In this document: positions 54,633-64,000 of the stretch, piece by piece
Position numbering within the stretch: the first letter of the stretch is position 1
Layout: every line of letters starts with the position of its first letter
Source: Takifugu bimaculatus
Taxonomy: Eukaryota; Chordata; Actinopteri; Tetraodontiformes; Tetraodontidae
Direction of reading: 5' to 3'
NCBI GenBank assembly: GCA_004026145.2
Contig: CP034979.1
Span: 15,358,852-15,422,851 of the forward strand
DNA length: 64,000 nt
The notes under the pieces: generated by a model
The model's input: the letters and a program-made list of their open reading frames with translations, nothing else
The model's database searches: none
What the model was told of the DNA's origin: nothing
Made by a program: the position numbers and the translations under genes

Positions 54633-55276
54633 AACAAAGACAGTGATAACAAACTCTTATTATAAGTGTTTTACAGGAGTGAACTCCTGTAAACTGGAAC
54701 AGTCTGTTGCTCCTGAGTGTCAACGATAGGTATGGGTCATTTGGTGACTAGTACCACAGAACAATGAAAGATATTACAGTACATATTTAATATTGTTAAA
54801 TGACGCATAAATGGCCATTTTTATTTCAGTGGAGAAAATATTGCTGGCGCCGGCTTGGTGTTTTTACTCCAATCTTTAGAGAGAACCTTGTAGACAGACC
54901 CCCTCACCAGCTTACACACACCGGTCATTAACACACTGTGCTGAGCTTTTGTTTAAGAAAGTAAATCATTTAAAGATATTCTCAGTGATGGCACAATCAC
55001 AATAAGCAGCAATGTGTTTTTTATGTATCCTCTATTAAAGATAGAGATTTGGTATAATTTCTTCATTGGCTTTGGCACCGGCCTCAATGTGTCTCTTGTA
55101 TTCAGTTGGAATGTATGATTATAAAATATACAGTATTTAACAGTACAGTACCCACCCCAGCACTGTGCAGCAGTTCTAAGTGCTCTTCACAGTGCAGGTA
55201 CCAACATGTGCTGCACATCCACAGCATCTTTTTAATAAGGAAATTCAACCATTAGATTAAAAATAAAAAGCAAAAT

Positions 55277-55735
55277 CTACAATATGATGTCCAACAAGAG
55301 TCCGCAATTTGGAGACACGGCAGCAATAACAACAGAAACGAGCTGAGCCACGGAAAATCCATTCTGAGATGATCCAGACATGAGTGCGTCAAAGTAGTTG
55401 GTCCTGTTGGAATAATCCAGCTGCTCGTCGGAGCTGTCAGCGTTGCTGCGCCGGTAGGCAGACGCGTACCATTTATCTGCCGTTAAAGCCACCGCGGCCC
55501 CCGCCGCCGCCGCGCTGGCCACCCTCACCGGGGACGTCCGCCCGGCCACCCGGAACCGAGAGCGGGTGCCACCATGGGCGCCCCCTCCGCGGTAGCTCCC
55601 CGCCGTCGAGCTGCGGGAGGGGGAGCCCCGAGAGGAGCCTCGGGATCCCCCACGACCACCTTTGGAGAGAACGGGCTCGCAGAGGAAAGCGCAGAGCAGG
55701 AGGCAGGTCCAGCAGGCTGCAAGTCCCCGATTCAT
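55277..55735 (-). CDS. sprn: Shadow of prion protein (Shadoo)
   Basis: GPI-anchored neuronal surface protein related to the N-terminal and hydrophobic regions of the prion protein. The single coding exon gives 152 residues from MNRG. Signal peptide at residues 1 to about 24 (CLLLCAFLCEPVLS), then KGGRGGSRGSSRG, the RG-rich basic repeat, then a hydrophobic Ala-rich segment (ASAAAAGAAVAL), an N-glycosylation site in SNRTNY, and a hydrophobic C-terminal GPI-anchor signal. An acceptor just above 55744 puts the splice directly before an in-frame ATG (MSGMNRG), so the start could be 55744 instead. I prefer MNRG because it matches other Shadoo proteins. A TATA box and untranslated exon lie at about 56259-56333. 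mtg1 is the convergent neighbour, as in mammals. Confidence 0.92.
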   Translation of the reverse strand: MNRGLAACWTCLLLCAFLCEPVLSKGGRGGSRGSSRGSPSRSSTAGSYRGGGAHGGTRSRFRVAGRTSPVRVASAAAAGAAVALTADKWYASAYRRSNADSSDEQLDYSNRTNYFDALMSGSSQNGFSVAQLVSVVIAAVSPNCGLLLDIIL

Positions 55736-56258
55736 CCCTGACATCTGCACAGGCAAAACATGTCAAAGGCCTACAGCCGATCTGGAATCAGCCATCCTTT
55801 CGGAGATTCCCCCCATTAGCGGTGATAATTACCAGTCAGGAAAGACATATCGCCTTCGTATTCATCTGCATTCTTCAGATATGTCACGCAATGATCAGTT
55901 ATTTAGAAACAGACATGGTTAATAAAGAAATGATCATAATTTTATTAGGCCTGAAGGGGTTCATCATGCAACCGGGGCGCGGAGGGTATTTAAATATTAA
56001 ATGTTGTTCGTGTCATCATAGTCTAGCCACTGTGCACGCATTTATTCTGGATGTTGGGATTTCTGCAGTCTCAGAAATTAGCCACTGAGAGCGGATGAAT
56101 TCACGCGGTCACGACGAATTTAACGTGGACAAACCTTCACGCACGCGATAAACATGACGCCGAATGCAGATGTTTACCTTCATCCCGTGTATTTGTATCC
56201 TGCCTATATTTTTGGGAGATGCCGTGATGAACGGTTGACATGGACGATGCAGCCTCAC

Positions 56259-56333
56259 CCGCGCAGATTGAATCGAGGCCGCGCAGCGCGTTCACAGAAG
56301 CCTCGGGAGCGTGTGAATCTGTCGTCCTTTATA
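56259..56333 (-). promoter_or_regulatory. sprn: sprn TATA box and untranslated exon 1
   Basis: On the minus strand TATAAAG lies at 56327-56333. About 30 bp downstream a GC-rich stretch ends with the donor GTGAGG just below 56259. An intron from there to the acceptor above 55744 would give the two-exon structure of mammalian SPRN. Confidence 0.5.
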
Positions 56334-58448
56334 TGAGAATGAATAAAGATTTTAGACTGTTTCCTGGAGGATATTTATCTACAACTAAAGACATAAATGA
56401 AGAATTGTTATTTTTTAAACAGGGTACAGAGGATGCAAGTCGAAGATGACACATTTGCTTACTCCTCCCTGTTTAAACATAAAGTTTTTTTTAAAGGAAC
56501 TGGTTGGTTTTCTGTGTATTCAGCCTCCTATCGCCATTCAAACACCATATATTTCTGCAAAAAGTCACATGCAGAATCAGCATCGAAGCAATGAGTATTT
56601 CCCACCACTAGATGGGGCTCTTGCGCTGCTCAGCGTTGCTATTTCCAAAAGTCCAGAAACCAACACCAGGCTACAAATATCACAAGATCATTTATCAATA
56701 TCTGCTGGAAGGTTCCAGTTCAACACGGATTGATAATAAATTCAAATTTGTATGATTTTTTTAATGTCATTAAAAGGATTTATTTTAAGACCATATGTTG
56801 GACAAAAATTGGAAGGCAGCCGGTGTGGAAAATACAGTCCACCTCATAAATTTAGACTGAGGCTGAGCTGCAAATCTCGGGTCTTTTGTTTCAATTTGAA
56901 ACCATATTTTTTTCTTCAAAGAACACCAGAACAAATTGAGTTAGCGTGCGCTTTCTCCAGCCACTCCACTCATCTCAGGACACCTTCTTTTCTCTCTGAT
57001 CTTCACACGGCGGCGACCCATATCGTCACAAGGCCATGGCCTAATTGATTTTTATTTTCATTCAATATTCCCTGGAGCTTGCTTTCTTGTCAACCCCCTG
57101 GAACAAAACTTCAAAAAGGTCTGAGAGAGAAAAAACGCCAGTCTCCTCACTCGGCGGGGAGGCACAAAAGTCTCCTGAGAAGGCCCCCAATAAAGAAGTT
57201 CCTCTTTGAGGCTATACCGAAAGGTCAAAATAATAAATGTAGATTCAATTGAGACTCCCCACACGGACAAAAGGGGCAAAACGTTACATTTTGGCAGCCT
57301 AGATCCTCATGGCGTGATAAACTCATTTATAGAAGAGGAAATAAAGCCGGAGCAGCGTGTGTCCAGAGAGGGAGAAAGGGGCTTTCAGCCCGACAGACAG
57401 GCCCAGTTCCTGCAAGGGCCCCGTCCCATACCAAATGCCCCCCTCTAAAATAATTATCAAATTCATAAACTAGAATTAATTTCCTGCTTTTTGTGTGTGT
57501 TTTGCATTGAATTAGTTTATATGAGCGTGTCTGTGCGTTCTCGTTATCCTAAAAATAAAGAGTATTTTGAGAAGTTAATGATTTAGAATTAATTTTTGCA
57601 ATTATTGAGCTCACAACATTTATAGACGACACACAGGCACGGAAAAGGGAGAAAAAATAAACGAAATCTATGGCCTATGCGTGTACATTTGGTATCATGC
57701 GTTTATGTTCGCAACAGTCTTTTTTTTAATAAATCGGGTTGCAGACGAAAAAAGATTTAGTCGGATTTTTTTTCATTGCCATCCAGCTGGAATTTTTTTT
57801 CTGACTCGGATGAATAGCGGAGTGTTTTTCATTTGACAAATATTTTCATTATCTCACATTCTTGGCACCACATACCGTGTCAGAATAACACACTGCTGTC
57901 TGCTTCACATTATGCCCACCCAAGGGCGTCAAAAACAACATCGAGATCAAGCGATCATGAATTGGACTAATGACATTTTATACCTTGAGGGGGTCAATTT
58001 TTATCAGAGTTTTTTTTTGTTATAGGTGACTGCAATGCTTGGAACATTACATTGACATTACAGTAGAGTGCATAACTACGAATAGTTGCAAACTATAATG
58101 TAGAGTGCATCTCTGATGATTTATATGTTTTGGACAAACATTTTTTTCTCTACGACTTAAAAAAAACTGAGCGCGTAGATAAAGCCACGATATTTAGCTT
58201 TAATGTTTAGATTGTGAGAATAAGAAATGGCTAAATCAGTCAAACTGGTTTCCAGTGACATCACTTCTGTTTTGGCGTCGACAAAGATTGAGCTAGATGT
58301 CAAGATAGATATCGACAGTAGTTGACCATTGCGGGACGCTGTTGCGGTTACTAGCTTGTTCTAAACGAAGGCGGAAGTACCATGAGGGTAATCTCTTGCT
58401 TGGTTCGATTTTTGAGGAGTCTTCGCTTCCTCTGTAGTGATCGTTAGT
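56334..58448. other. Intergenic, sprn to fuom
   Basis: AT-rich DNA between divergent genes. It probably includes both promoters; an ETS-like GCGGAAGT lies at 58371-58378 shortly before the fuom start. No other gene or repeat family recognised. Confidence 0.5.
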
Positions 58449-59480
58449 ATGGTTGTTTTGAAGGGGATTCCGTCTGTTCTTTCGCCAGAGTTGCTTTATG
58501 CTCTGGCTAAAATGGGCCACGGAGATGAGCTGGGTATGTAGTTCCAAAATACATTACCTAAGATCCGTCTAGGTGGTGGAAACAGTAACATAAAATATGT
58601 TAAATGAAGCTAATCCTTGTGAACGCACCAGTGACAGCAGCACATTGACCTCAGGCTTTCCCCACCTGTTGCTACAAATATACTTTTGCATTTATTAAAC
58701 TTCTCTACTGTCTTTTTTTCTTCTTCTTAAAGTTCTTGCTGATGCAAATTTCCCAGCGTCATCCATTTGTGCTTGTGGCCCAACAGAGATAAGAGCTGAT
58801 GGTAAACATTTTTCCAAACTGCTGTAGTGTGCACATTGGATCCATTAATTATCCAACTGTATGTGATAATTATAGGTTTGGGAATCCCACTGCTTTTGGA
58901 GGCCATTTTGAGGCTTATGCCTTTGGACACCTATGTCACATCTCCGGTAATTCTACTGAGTCAAGCCTCGTTAGTGGTGCTAATAAGAAACATTTTAGTG
59001 GGGAATTTTTTTTAAATCTCTTAATTATTGAGTGTTTGCTAATCTTCATTCCCAGGCTGCAGTTATGGAGCTGGTCGACAGTGACAAAACCAGAGGTTTA
59101 GCAGTCCCTGTGTGGGATGAGTACAAACAGCTCCTGAGTCAGGCTGGCTCTCAGGTAAACCCGCATATTTGAAAGTGATGTGATCATAAAACGAACAAAG
59201 CCGATCTGATTATTTGGATGTTTACACAGAGTTCTCTCGAGCTGGTCGAAAGGTTCGCCTTCTATGAACGAGCCAAGAAGGCCTTTGCTGTTGTAGCCAC
59301 CGGGTCAGTCTTTCCTCAATAATAATTAGACATGAATCTTTTTCAACACAATTCAAAGGCAGGTTCAGTTCAGTTAAATCTTTTTATTAATACTAAATTG
59401 TCTTCTGTGTTTGCAGTGAGTCAGCTTTGTATGGCAACCTGATACTGAAGAAGGGGGTCATACCTGCTGGACAACAATGA
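58449..59480 (+). CDS. fuom: Fucose mutarotase
   Basis: Small cytosolic enzyme of the RbsD/FucU family that interconverts alpha- and beta-L-fucose, supporting the salvage route to GDP-fucose. Six exons: 58449-58533, 58733-58801, 58876-58946, 59056-59154, 59230-59303 and 59417-59480, giving 153 residues (human 154). Family stretches include MVVLKGIPSVLSPELLYAL, KMGHGDEL (the catalytic-histidine region GHGD), LADANFPASSICACGPTEI, and FYERAKKAFAVVATGESALY with the conserved YGN loop. Phases agree at every join. The ATG is the only in-frame methionine ahead of the conserved start. Polyadenylation signals at 59581-59586 and 59585-59590. The neighbour on the opposite strand is prap1-like, as in human. 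Confidence 0.96.
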
Positions 59481-59580
59481 TGCAAACATGGAAATTTTTA
59501 TATATTTTATATACTTTACAGATTCCACAAGACCAAATCAGCTTGTACTGTAAATATGATTTGTACCACAAATATAGTTG

Positions 59581-59590
59581 AATAAATAAA
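59581..59590 (+). terminator. fuom: Overlapping polyadenylation signals of fuom
   Basis: AATAAATAAA, two overlapping signals, about 100 bp after the stop. Confidence 0.75.
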
Positions 59591-59760
59591 ACACTCATTC
59601 TTCAGTGGTGAGTTCAAGTACTTTCTGATTAAACTAAATCAGCAGCGGTTTCATTCCAAAGACTCCTGGAGGGGCCCCTCTGATTTGTGTGCCTGGTGTA
59701 GCCTTTGAGATCTAGCTTTCTTTGTTTTGTCCTTCTAATGGAGGTTTGTTTTTTGAGGGA

Positions 59761-60318
59761 TCACTGGTGGTAGAGATCATCCAGGTCTTCCTCGGGTTCG
59801 CTGTGCTTCCTTTGGGATGGTTCATCAATGGGAGCAGCAGCTTTTGGGTCGCTTTGGAAAAGGAACTGGACGTCCTTGTGATAGAGGTCGTCCTTGTCCT
59901 CCTCAGGTTGCAGGTAAACTCTGACTGCGTTGTCTTCTTTTATCTTCTGTTCGCTCTCTGATTGGACTTCAGAATACTGGTTGTCTCTGTGATACACGTC
60001 GTCTTCGTCCTTCTCTGGTTCTGAATAGGCAACACGGACCTCTGCATCAGATTTGGAGTCGGCCCCCAGTGGGGTCAGATATTGGAGCAGCTCCTCACTG
60101 TGTTTGTGGTAGACTTGGTCCCAGTCCATGCTCAGGTTCTTGTGATTGAACCCGACTGAAGACAGGGTCCATGTCCACCTCCTCCCTGTCTTCTTCAGCA
60201 GTTAGAGGCGGTCCATTCTGCTCAGCCACCACGCTCTTCCACACGTTCACACCTTGATTCATATCTTGAGGTCTCAATTCCACTCTCACGCGCAACTTTT
60301 CAGCAGTCATGTTTCGAC
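59761..60318 (-). CDS. prap1: PRAP1-like protein with repeated acidic YH motifs; one frame break
   Basis: PRAP1 (proline-rich acidic protein 1) is a secreted, intrinsically disordered epithelial protein. The large exon starts after an acceptor above 60318 and carries KLRVRVELRPQDMNQGVNVW, which resembles the mature N terminus of PRAP1. It then has four acidic motifs of the type D-x-D-x-hydrophobic-YH: DWDQVYH, DEDDVYH, DKDDLYH and DLDDLYH; human PRAP1 has two. The two halves are in different frames: the first ends in QEPEHGLG, and the second starts at MDWDQVYH, with one extra base near 60130. Removing it joins about 180 residues. The signal-peptide exon was not firmly placed; a hydrophobic open stretch near 60787-60860 is one candidate and has no ATG. 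fuom is the convergent neighbour, as in human. Confidence 0.75.
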
Positions 60319-60439
60319 CTGAAATAAAGAGCAGTCAGATGGCATCTTTCCATCAATATGACTCAAATTAATTCAAGTTAATTGAAATAGCAGCTCACAT
60401 CGTTTCCTGGATTTCTTCATTTGTCAATTTTCCCTAAAA

Positions 60440-61584
60440 AAACAAAAGAAATGGAAGAATTATTGTTTGTCTAAAGATGGTTCATGTATTACACAATCAA
60501 AGGGCAAAGGTCTTGTCAAGACACAGCCATGTTGCCATGGTAACTCAATATCAACGTATTTAGTTCTTTTTCACAGTTTGTGGAAACAAATGTGTTTGAA
60601 ACTAGCAATGGTATTTAAAGTAGCCAATTAATGTGGCTTCTCTTTTTTTAAATGTAATTTCCACATGAACATGTTTTTAGAACGTTCTTTAACTGTCTTT
60701 AACTGTCTTTAGGTCAATTATTGTTTCCAAGCACTTTATAGAAAGCTGCTGAATTTACAGGCAGAAGTGAAATCTGGTGTACATACCAGCGGTAGATATG
60801 GCTTTGCTGTGATGGCAAATATCAAAAGAGAACAGAGAGCGAGCCTGAAAATGAGCAGATGGAAGGTCAGCGTCAAGATTGAGTGGCGCTTTACACAACG
60901 TCAAGTTAACGATCCATCCAAAATCCTACCTAAATGTCGTCGCCTTCATCTTCGGATTTTCAAGGATCTGAGGAGCAAATTTTCAGATCACCGTCTGTGG
61001 GAATAATAAAGCAAAGTTCAGCCTATAAAACAGCCATATTTCCTGACCTTTGTATCTTTGAACCAGCGCCCCCTGTTGGTCACGGAAAGAATACATCTGA
61101 AAATATGAATCAGATTCATTTCTGGAATCTCAGAGTTATAAATCTAAATACATCATGTATGTTAGAGGAAAGATCAACAGGTTATGTAGACAAACAACCT
61201 GTTATAAATAGAGAATTTTAGTCTGGTTATCCTTGTTATCAGCAGTCAGCAATTCCGAACACATCTTTGTACATTCTTACAGTAGATTTTTGCCTTAATA
61301 TTCATCTTTATACTAGCTTAAGCAACTCTATACATGTATATTTGACCTTTCAATATCCTGTTTATAATGCTAGGATTCTGATATTTAATAGCCACATACA
61401 TTAGTTAAAACATAGTTGGAGTTTGAAATTCTATTTATTATTATGTACATGGCATAAAGGCATCTGATGCTGTCAGGGTCAGACAAACATTCAGCCACAA
61501 AACATTAATATTCACCATGTTTGGTGTGTTTAACAGGGACTTTGCCCAGAGAGCACGGAGCGTATACCGCTTCAGTCATTTATT

Positions 61585-61632
<48 letters not shown>

Positions 61633-64000
61633 TTGGAGGCAGATGATTGGACTGTGATCTTGGTGCCAGGCATAAACCTTACCATGCAACTGTTGAGTGT
61701 GTCAGCTCTAATCAGTCACGCTACATGAGTTAAAGGCATACTCATCATTCTTTAGATTATATCCCTTTGTGACTAAATGTCTCTAATATGCCTAACATCA
61801 AGAGCTTTTAACTCTAAGACTGGACCTTCATATGTGCAATTCCAATACAAACAAACCAATTTCATTTATGGCTGTTCTGAACATTTTACTATATTCTTAA
61901 TACAGGCAGAAATAAATCTATTTCAGCTGAGGTCTTCAGCTTCAGTTTCAGGAGACAGATGATTCTACTGTATAGAATTATAAAAGAGCTCTTAAGGTAA
62001 GAATCTGAATAATGTCCTAATGTAAGTAGATTTAGCAAATGTAAACACACTGTACATTCCGTGTACATCACAGGAGCGAGGGACTTGGATGGCTCCAAAG
62101 CGTCTGCTGGTTATCTGTCTTCTATTAAGTCCATATGAACTGGGTCCGTACGGGACCCCTCTCTTTACCTTTATTCTTAACTTGGGCAATAATTACTCGA
62201 TTCGTTCTCTTTACTTAGACGGCAGTTTGTCTCCGAGTTGGATTAACGTAGAATATTAAAAGCATGTTAAAGTATATTGGAAGGCCTAAAACCAACAAAT
62301 TTAGAACAACATTGAAAAAAGCTCCTGAGCACATCGAATTGAATCACTGTTGTCTTTAGTCTAAACAGGTGAGCCATTATTATGGCTGCACCACTATAGC
62401 AATAGAAACTGTATTGTTAAACGCTTGAAAATGCACCGCTTTGCTCATCACCACTAAGAGACTGTTAGTGTGGAAGATGATATAAGGCCCGCTATGTATT
62501 TACCTGCATGTGGTGATGCAAAGCTCCATCTTGTGTAATTTTTTTGCTCGCAAAATGCGGTAGAATAGAAAGCCAGTTCTTTCAAACTGGCAGAAAATAT
62601 AAGGATAAAGCCCACTGGTGGGATATTTTTAGAGTACTGGCTTGGCTTCATCTGGTCACATCTCTACTGCTTCCTATCCTATTTAGCCAGATCACTATTG
62701 TGATTGATTAGCACCTCAAATGGGCCAATATTTTACATGTGAAATGCAGGCACACATGCAGGCTGTGTTTACAACACAAACTTTGGGGAGCAATCCCAGA
62801 ATAAATTGCCTGCCTTTAAGTATTTAAAGGCAGCATTCAATGGTGATTTATGCCTGTAAGTGTGGGATGGAAAAGCTGCTCCAAATGTTGCAGCTTGCAG
62901 TAATTTATGACGGAAAACCACCAGAGTGGATGTTTGAATAAATTCCAGTTTTAATAAACGATCTGGACCCGCGTGAGTGTGCGTGCGCTCCCATTTCAGG
63001 ACATTGTGTCGCTGCACACAGCCGATTAACCTGGCATCATAACGTCAAGAGCGCGCTCTGATGTCCCGTCTTTGCAGCAACACCAGTAATTACTGCTAAA
63101 AGTGAGGAATGCGGCCTTTAATGTGTTTGGACTTGACTGCAAATGAGATCTTAATTAACAATAAACTGGCAGAGAAAACAAGTGGAAACCAGAGTCACGG
63201 GAGACAATCGCTTTGAGACATCAGGCTCCACGGAAAACCTCAACACAAACTGCAGCCTTGTTTGTGATGATTAAAATATCATAGATATTTTTAAAAAAAA
63301 AAGTGACTTATCAACACTAAAACAATCATCAGCACATAAACCTCGTCACCACCACTGCAGCTATCAGTAAATCCCATAAAGGTTGTCCCTGTGCGCAGGG
63401 CTATATTTGAGGCTAACCGCTCCTTTGTCTTTGCTCACAGTCTTCCGTCACACCCCCCCACACTCACAACATTCAGGAAAGCTGGGGTTTTCTAAATCAC
63501 TGAAATTAACTCAATGATCTACAATTAAGTTAATTGAGGCCTCACCGACACCCATTAAACACCCATTAGACATCTTAGAGTGGAGATCAGCCCTGTGAAT
63601 TACAGGGCTGAGGCCAGACCTCCAGGGAAGAGCAGAGGTGAACTCTGATGTTCAGGTAAACTCATTTTGCCACATCAGCAGCAGCATTTAACACTTTTTT
63701 TTAAAAATGAATTTGTTCTTCTAGAACCTCTCCTGAAAGAACCGGTCAGGATTTCAGGGGTTAAACCGAGAGGAGAGATGAGTCAGTCAGTCTGGGGCCC
63801 TGGGAGCACCGACTATCTGGCTCCGCAGGTAATGCCTGAGACAGTTTTCCAACAACAATAAAGCTGATGACAGCCAAGGTAGACAAATAAAGCTTCAGCA
63901 GCCAGACGAAAGCAGCTAATGTGTCTGATGACAAATCGTGGCTCCCTCTCCTCCACGCCAGAGAGGACAGCGAGGGGAAAATGATTTTTGCCCGGGGGAG
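60440..64000. other. No confident gene to the right end of the window
   Basis: May contain the 5' exons of prap1 near its left end. Only a CA microsatellite (listed separately) and one possible isolated exon near 63725-63830 stand out. Confidence 0.5.
61587..61630. repeat. (CA)n microsatellite
   Basis: Pure CA run of about 44 bp. Confidence 0.97.

Noticed and set aside
55384..56088. 234-codon open frame on the plus strand
   Set aside because: It overlaps the sprn coding region antisense. The GC-rich RG repeats of Shadoo create long shadow frames rich in Pro and Arg; there is no domain or splice support.

Overview
This window is nuclear DNA from a ray-finned (most likely teleost) fish. The genes are split by GT-AG introns, there is no operon-like packing, and dinucleotide and tetranucleotide microsatellites are abundant. 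Every gene I recognise has a human counterpart on chromosome 10. There are eleven recognisable protein genes; all exon joins were worked out by hand from reading frame and splice sites.

Layout. 1-3.5 kb: no gene seen apart from the likely 3' UTR of cxcl12. 3.5-7.9 kb (minus): cxcl12, four exons. 8-27 kb: gene-poor, microsatellite-rich interval. 27.1-28.9 kb (plus): tmem72, exons 2 to the end. 30.3-41.9 kb (plus): rassf4, ten coding exons, with two genes nested antisense to it: a CXCL9/10/11-type chemokine (32.6-33.5 kb) and depp1 (37.0-37.4 kb). 42.9-46.4 kb and 47.1-50.5 kb (plus): two tandem polyamine oxidase (paox) genes with matching exon structure. 52.1-54.4 kb (plus): mtg1, a mitochondrial ribosome-assembly GTPase with a U12-type AT-AC intron. 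55.3-56.3 kb (minus): sprn (Shadoo). 58.4-59.5 kb (plus): fuom (fucose mutarotase). 59.8-60.3 kb (minus): a prap1-like gene with expanded acidic YH repeats. 60.4-64 kb: no confident gene.

The left block (cxcl12, tmem72, rassf4, depp1) corresponds to human 10q11.21. The right block (paox, mtg1, sprn, fuom, prap1) corresponds to 10q26.3. They meet here between about 41.9 and 42.9 kb. The genes do not form one pathway. Themes are chemokine signalling (cxcl12 and a likely interferon-inducible CXC chemokine), polyamine catabolism (paox pair), mitochondrial ribosome assembly (mtg1) and fucose metabolism (fuom).

Points of most interest: the two paox copies differ at the C terminus (only copy 2 ends in the peroxisomal tripeptide SKL); each copy has a one-base frame disruption in exon 8, and prap1 has a third, which may be real or assembly errors; mtg1 has a clear U12 AT-AC intron; paox copy 2 has a GC-AG intron and a hAT-like MITE; and the nested antisense depp1 arrangement matches mammals. 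I found no wholly new system.
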